Shown here in pieces: positions 60,969 through 64,000 of a DNA stretch of 64,000 nucleotides. The position numbers and the translations under genes were made by a program. The DNA comes from Halalkalibacillus halophilus DSM 18494 (GTDB lineage Bacteria > Bacillota > Bacilli > Bacillales > Alkalibacillaceae), in NCBI RefSeq assembly GCF_000423105.1, contig NZ_AUHI01000012.1:17168-81167 (forward strand). The letters run 5' to 3'. Under the pieces are notes generated by a model that saw nothing but the letters and a program-made list of their open reading frames with translations, was not told where the DNA came from and ran no database searches. The stretch's first letter is position 1. Every line of letters starts with the position of its first letter.

Positions 60969-61443
60969 TGTTTACATTGCCTTGGGTTCTAATATAGAAC
61001 CCAAGGACACATACTTAGATCAAGCAATTCAGCAACTGGACGATCATGAGCAAATTGAAGTTCATCAACAATCATCAAAATATCGGACGAAGCCAGTGGG
61101 TTATACCGAGCAGGATTTATTTTTGAATATGGTTGTATTAATAAAAACCTCCTTGTCACCTGAGGCACTTTTAACCTATACTCAATCTATCGAGAACACC
61201 CTTGGAAGAGAGCGCCATATTAGGTTTGGGCCCCGTACAATTGACTTAGACATTTTACTTTTTGGGGATAAAGAGATACAATCAGAAATGCTTACCGTTC
61301 CTCACCCACGTATGACAGAACGAGCTTTTGTATTAATACCATTAAATGAAATAAATGATTCCATTGCGATTAACAATACATCGCTTCAAACACATATAGA
61401 ACAACTAGATAAAGAAGATTTAGAGGGTATAGAAAAAATATAA
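60961..61443 (+). CDS. folK: 6-hydroxymethyl-7,8-dihydropterin pyrophosphokinase
   Basis: A 160-residue HPPK. Motifs YIALGSNIEPKDTYL, the loop RHIRFGPRTIDLDILLFG with metal-binding aspartates, and VPHPRMTERAFVL. ATG at 60961 overlaps the folB stop; the frame open to 60883 is not used. It precedes lysS by 58 nt; yazB and dusB found between them in B. subtilis are absent. Confidence 0.96.
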   Translation: MINVYIALGSNIEPKDTYLDQAIQQLDDHEQIEVHQQSSKYRTKPVGYTEQDLFLNMVVLIKTSLSPEALLTYTQSIENTLGRERHIRFGPRTIDLDILLFGDKEIQSEMLTVPHPRMTERAFVLIPLNEINDSIAINNTSLQTHIEQLDKEDLEGIEKI

Positions 61444-61501
61444 TCGGAATAACTCCATTAAATAAAGCGGAAACAAAATATTGTAATAGAGGTGAGAAGG
61501 C

Positions 61502-62992
61502 GTGTCAGAAGAAATCAATGATCAAATGCGAACAAGAATTGAAAAACTTGAAACGCTAAGAGAATCAGGAATAGATCCTTTTGGTGATAAATTTGTTCGC
61601 AGTCATTTAGCTCAGGATCTAAGCAATGCCTATGATCAGTATTCTAAAGAAGAATTAGAAGAAAAGGAATTGGAAACAAAAGTAACTTTAGCTGGTCGTT
61701 TAATGACGAAACGCGGTAAGGGTAAAGCTGGCTTTGCGCATATTCAGGATCTTTCTGGTCAGATTCAAATTTATGTTCGAAAAGACCGAATTGGTGAAGA
61801 GGCATATGAAATCTTCCAGTCTGCTGACTTAGGAGATATTGTCGGAATCACAGGCGTGATGTTTAAAACAAAAGTTGGAGAGCTTTCTGTAAAAGCTGAC
61901 TCATTTGAGTTTTTAACAAAATCTTTACGACCATTACCAGAAAAATTTCATGGATTAAAAGATGTCGAACAGCGTTACCGTCAACGTTATCTTGATTTGA
62001 TTACCAACATGGAAAGTAGAGAAACGTTTGTGTTGCGTAGTAAAATTATTCAGACGATGCGACGTTACCTTGACCAACAAGGATTCCTTGAGGTAGAAAC
62101 ACCAATGATGCATGCCATACCCGGGGGAGCTTCTGCTCGACCATTTGAAACACACCACAATGCACTCGACATACCATTATATATGCGTATTGCGATTGAA
62201 CTACATTTAAAGCGTTTAATTGTAGGTGGTATGGAGAAAGTGTATGAAATTGGACGAGTGTTCCGTAATGAAGGTGTCTCTACTCGCCACAACCCAGAAT
62301 TTACGATGATCGAACTTTATGAAGCATTCGCGGATTACCATGATATGATGGATCTAACCGAAAACGTAATTGCTCATATTGCTCAAGAAGTTCTAGGGGA
62401 GACGAAAGTAGTTTATGGAGAACAAACAGTAGACTTAGCTCCAAATTGGAAAAGATGGCATATGGCAGATGCAGTAAAAGAGTATACTGGTGTCGACTTC
62501 TTTGAGAATTTAAGTAATGAACAAGCGCATTCTCTAGCTAAAGAGCATGGTGTGAAAGTTGAGCCTAGTATGACTTTCGGGCATATCTTAAATGAATTTT
62601 TTGAACAAAAGGTAGAGGATCAATTAATTCAGCCGACATTTATTTATGGACATCCAGTGGAGATTTCACCATTAGCTAAGAAGAATCCAGAAGATGGACG
62701 TTTTACCGATCGTTTTGAATTATTTATAGTAGGAAGAGAATATGCAAATGCATTCTCTGAGTTGAATGATCCCATTGACCAGCGCCAACGTTTCGAAGCT
62801 CAAGTAAAAGAACGGGAAGCAGGAAATGATGAAGCGCATTTAATGGATGAAGACTTCTTAGAGTCATTGGAGTATGGAATGCCTCCAACAGGTGGACTAG
62901 GAATCGGAATTGATCGCCTTGTTATGTTATTAACAAATTCACCTTCGATCCGTGACGTACTTCTGTTTCCGCAGATGCGTAATCGCTCCTAA
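61502..62992 (+). CDS. lysS: Lysyl-tRNA synthetase (class II)
   Basis: A 496-residue class IIb synthetase. N-terminal OB-fold anticodon domain (about 60-150), motif 2 FRNEGVSTRHNPEFTMIE and motif 3 GLGIGIDRLVM. GTG start with AGAGGTGAGAAGG upstream. Last gene before the rRNA operon, as in B. subtilis. No T-box leader is visible. Confidence 0.97.
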   Translation: MSEEINDQMRTRIEKLETLRESGIDPFGDKFVRSHLAQDLSNAYDQYSKEELEEKELETKVTLAGRLMTKRGKGKAGFAHIQDLSGQIQIYVRKDRIGEEAYEIFQSADLGDIVGITGVMFKTKVGELSVKADSFEFLTKSLRPLPEKFHGLKDVEQRYRQRYLDLITNMESRETFVLRSKIIQTMRRYLDQQGFLEVETPMMHAIPGGASARPFETHHNALDIPLYMRIAIELHLKRLIVGGMEKVYEIGRVFRNEGVSTRHNPEFTMIELYEAFADYHDMMDLTENVIAHIAQEVLGETKVVYGEQTVDLAPNWKRWHMADAVKEYTGVDFFENLSNEQAHSLAKEHGVKVEPSMTFGHILNEFFEQKVEDQLIQPTFIYGHPVEISPLAKKNPEDGRFTDRFELFIVGREYANAFSELNDPIDQRQRFEAQVKEREAGNDEAHLMDEDFLESLEYGMPPTGGLGIGIDRLVMLLTNSPSIRDVLLFPQMRNRS

Positions 62993-63008
62993 TGTTATGT
63001 TTGTTTGA

Positions 63009-63048
63009 AAGCCTAGGTCGGTAATAATATACGGCCTAGGCTTTTTTT
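63009..63048 (+). terminator. Terminator of lysS
   Basis: AAGCCTAGGTCG pairs with CGGCCTAGGCTT (one GU) around an 11-nt loop, followed by seven T. Confidence 0.95.
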
Positions 63049-63063
63049 AAATATAAGATGGTG

Positions 63064-63091
63064 CCATAGAATACAGTTCTATGGTTTTTTT
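63064..63091 (+). terminator. Second hairpin, shared with copy A
   Basis: CCATAGAA, 5-nt loop, TTCTATGG and a run of T. It differs by one loop base from the hairpin at 4293-4313. Confidence 0.75.
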
Positions 63092-63128
63092 ATACAAGTG
63101 AAAGTGATCATTGCGCTTGCCGTAAGAG

Positions 63129-63224
63129 GTTTGTGGATATACTGTTGCTTTTGTGGATATAGCTTTCTTTTTATGGATATATACGCAAGAATTCTGGATA
63201 TAAAGAAGCTTTTCTGGATAACGG
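63129..63224 (+). repeat. Phased TGGATA array, copy E (5 units, deleted)
   Basis: Cores start at 63134, 63154, 63174, 63195 and 63215 (spacing 20-20-21-20). Units 1-3 resemble units 1-3 of copy A (the third ends AAGAATTC in both), and units 4-5 resemble its units 7-8 (GAAG..CTTTTC then TGGATAACG), so three whole units are missing. Confidence 0.85.
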
Positions 63225-63418
63225 CCAAGTTCTCTTGTTTGAAAAGATGGTATACCTTATATAAGGACCTTAGTAGTTATTCATTCGTTTCCTTATATTA
63301 CTAAAATATTAAACGCTTGTTTATTTTAAAATAGATAATGGGTAAACACCTTATAAGTTCAAGGTTTAGTAGATAAATGCTGGGAAGTTTTCAGAATATA
63401 TTTATTTCAAATAAACTA

Positions 63419-63447
63419 TTGTGTTATTCTATGAACCGTGGTAAATT
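63419..63447 (+). promoter_or_regulatory. Possible upstream rRNA promoter
   Basis: TTGTGT, 17 bp and TAAATT, about 100 nt before the main promoter. Weak match; tandem promoters are usual for rRNA operons. Confidence 0.3.
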
Positions 63448-63516
63448 ATTAAACGTTGCGTTAAGAAATTACTGAGAGACGCAATAAAGGTTACACTAAA
63501 AAATATTCAAATATTG

Positions 63517-63545
63517 TTGACATTGAGCAACATTCTTGTTATATT
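63517..63545 (+). promoter_or_regulatory. rRNA operon promoter
   Basis: TTGACA, 17 bp and TATATT, about 150 nt before the 16S gene. The leader that follows holds a GTCGC/GCGAC hairpin (63553-63570) and a boxA-like CCTTGAAAACT (63583-63593), the antitermination element of Bacillus rRNA leaders. Nothing else is recognised between 63225 and 63516. Confidence 0.88.
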
Positions 63546-63692
63546 TAAGAGGTCGCTGTTTTGAGGCGACACACCTTTTGAACCTTGAAAACTAAACAAA
63601 ATAGCCTGTCGTCAATTCGTTTTCTTTCTATTAAATAGGAGAAAACATTGGCAACAAAAAAGAAACAAGCTAGCAAAGAGCTAATCAAACAC

Positions 63693-64000
63693 TTTATATG
63701 GAGAGTTTGATCCTGGCTCAGGACGAACGCTGGCGGCGTGCCTAATACATGCAAGTCGAGCGCAGGAAGCAGACAGATCCCTTCGGGGTGACGTCTGTGG
63801 AATGAGCGGCGGACGGGTGAGTAACACGTGGGCAACCTGCCTGTAAGACTGGGATAACCCCGGGAAACCGGGGCTAATACCGGATAACATCAGGAACCTC
63901 CTGGTTCTTGAGTGAAAGATGGCCTTTGTGCTATCACTTACAGATGGGCCCGCGGCGCATTAGCTAGTTGGTAAGGTAATGGCTTACCAAGGCGACGATG
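63693..64000 (+). rRNA. rrs: 16S ribosomal RNA, 5' part
   Basis: The sequence from TTTATATGGAGAGTTTGATC, including TCCTGGCTCAG, through the V1-V2 region to the right window edge is a Firmicutes 16S rRNA. Conserved helices (GGCGGACGGGTGAGTAACACG, shown to 20 nt only in part, and GATGGGCCCGCGGCGCATTA) are intact. The 5' end is set by analogy to B. subtilis. Only about 308 nt are inside the window. Confidence 0.98.

Noticed and set aside
63545..63890. Minus-strand open frames over the 16S rRNA start
   Set aside because: Antisense to the rRNA leader and 16S gene.

Overview
This 64 kb window comes from a spore-forming, low-GC Firmicute of the family Bacillaceae. The evidence is a long block of genes in the order known from Bacillus subtilis between the replication origin and the first rRNA operons (sleL/yaaH, tadA, scRNA, dnaX, yaaK, recR, bofA, csfB, tmk, darA, yaaR, holB, ricT, yabA, abrB, metG, yabE, rnmV, rsmA, yabG, veg, ispE, purR, spoVG, glmU, prs, ctc, pth, fin, mfd, spoVT, yabM, yabN, rqcP, yabP, yabQ, divIC, yabR, spoIIE, yabS, yabT, tilS, hprT, ftsH, coaX, hslO, folP, folB, folK, lysS), many sporulation genes, and the start of a 16S rRNA gene at the right edge. 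Acidic C-terminal tails (Ctc, FtsH) and an acidic YabE fit a salt-tolerant relative such as the Halobacillus/Pontibacillus/Virgibacillus group. The genus is an inference.

Layout. 1-2149 (minus): dipeptide operon dppABC, cut by the left edge. 2504-7391: accessory genes (acetyl-CoA synthetase, an orphan siderophore-type N-hydroxylase, a DJ-1/PfpI protein, a DUF3891 protein). 7392-13211: sleL, tadA, SRP RNA, dnaX-yaaK-recR, bofA, csfB. 13304-14998: an inserted Fur-box-controlled nitroreductase and murB. 15164-22109: the yaaO-tmk-darA-yaaR-holB-ricT-yabA-trmN6-rsmI run. 22166-46778: abrB (minus), then metG through yabR. 47123-49054: an inserted divergent LysR/TSUP pair and two minus-strand tRNA genes (Met, Glu). 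49326-62992: spoIIE through lysS. 63009-64000: terminators, rRNA promoter and leader, 5' end of 16S rRNA.

The core genes cover replication (dnaX, holB, recR), translation (metG, lysS, pth, rsmA, rsmI, tilS, tadA, rqcP), RNA maturation (rnmV, ricT), envelope (murB, glmU, divIC), cofactors (coaX, folP/B/K), purines (purR, prs, hprT) and sporulation control (abrB, spoVG, spoVT, spoIIE, bofA, csfB, fin, yabG, yabP, yabQ, sleL). Compared with B. subtilis, no gene is seen here for yaaI, yaaL, xpaC-yaaN, yazA, sspF, yabJ, yacD-cysK-pabBAC, yazB or dusB.

The most unusual feature is a dispersed intergenic repeat family that I do not recognise from the literature. Four full copies (4331-4489, 9676-9840, 24766-24930, 46942-47110) each hold exactly eight TGGATA-type cores. 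In the element's own orientation their spacing is 20-20-21-21-20-20-20 bp in every copy, although most bases between the cores differ. Two copies are in one orientation and two in the other. A fifth copy (63129-63224) looks like the same element with exactly three internal units removed, and a two-unit remnant lies at 32403-32447. All six lie just downstream of a Rho-independent terminator, between transcription units. The invariant near-two-helical-turn phasing suggests a protein-binding array or a mobile cassette. A second, different element, a roughly 230 bp nested palindrome, separates ftsH from coaX.
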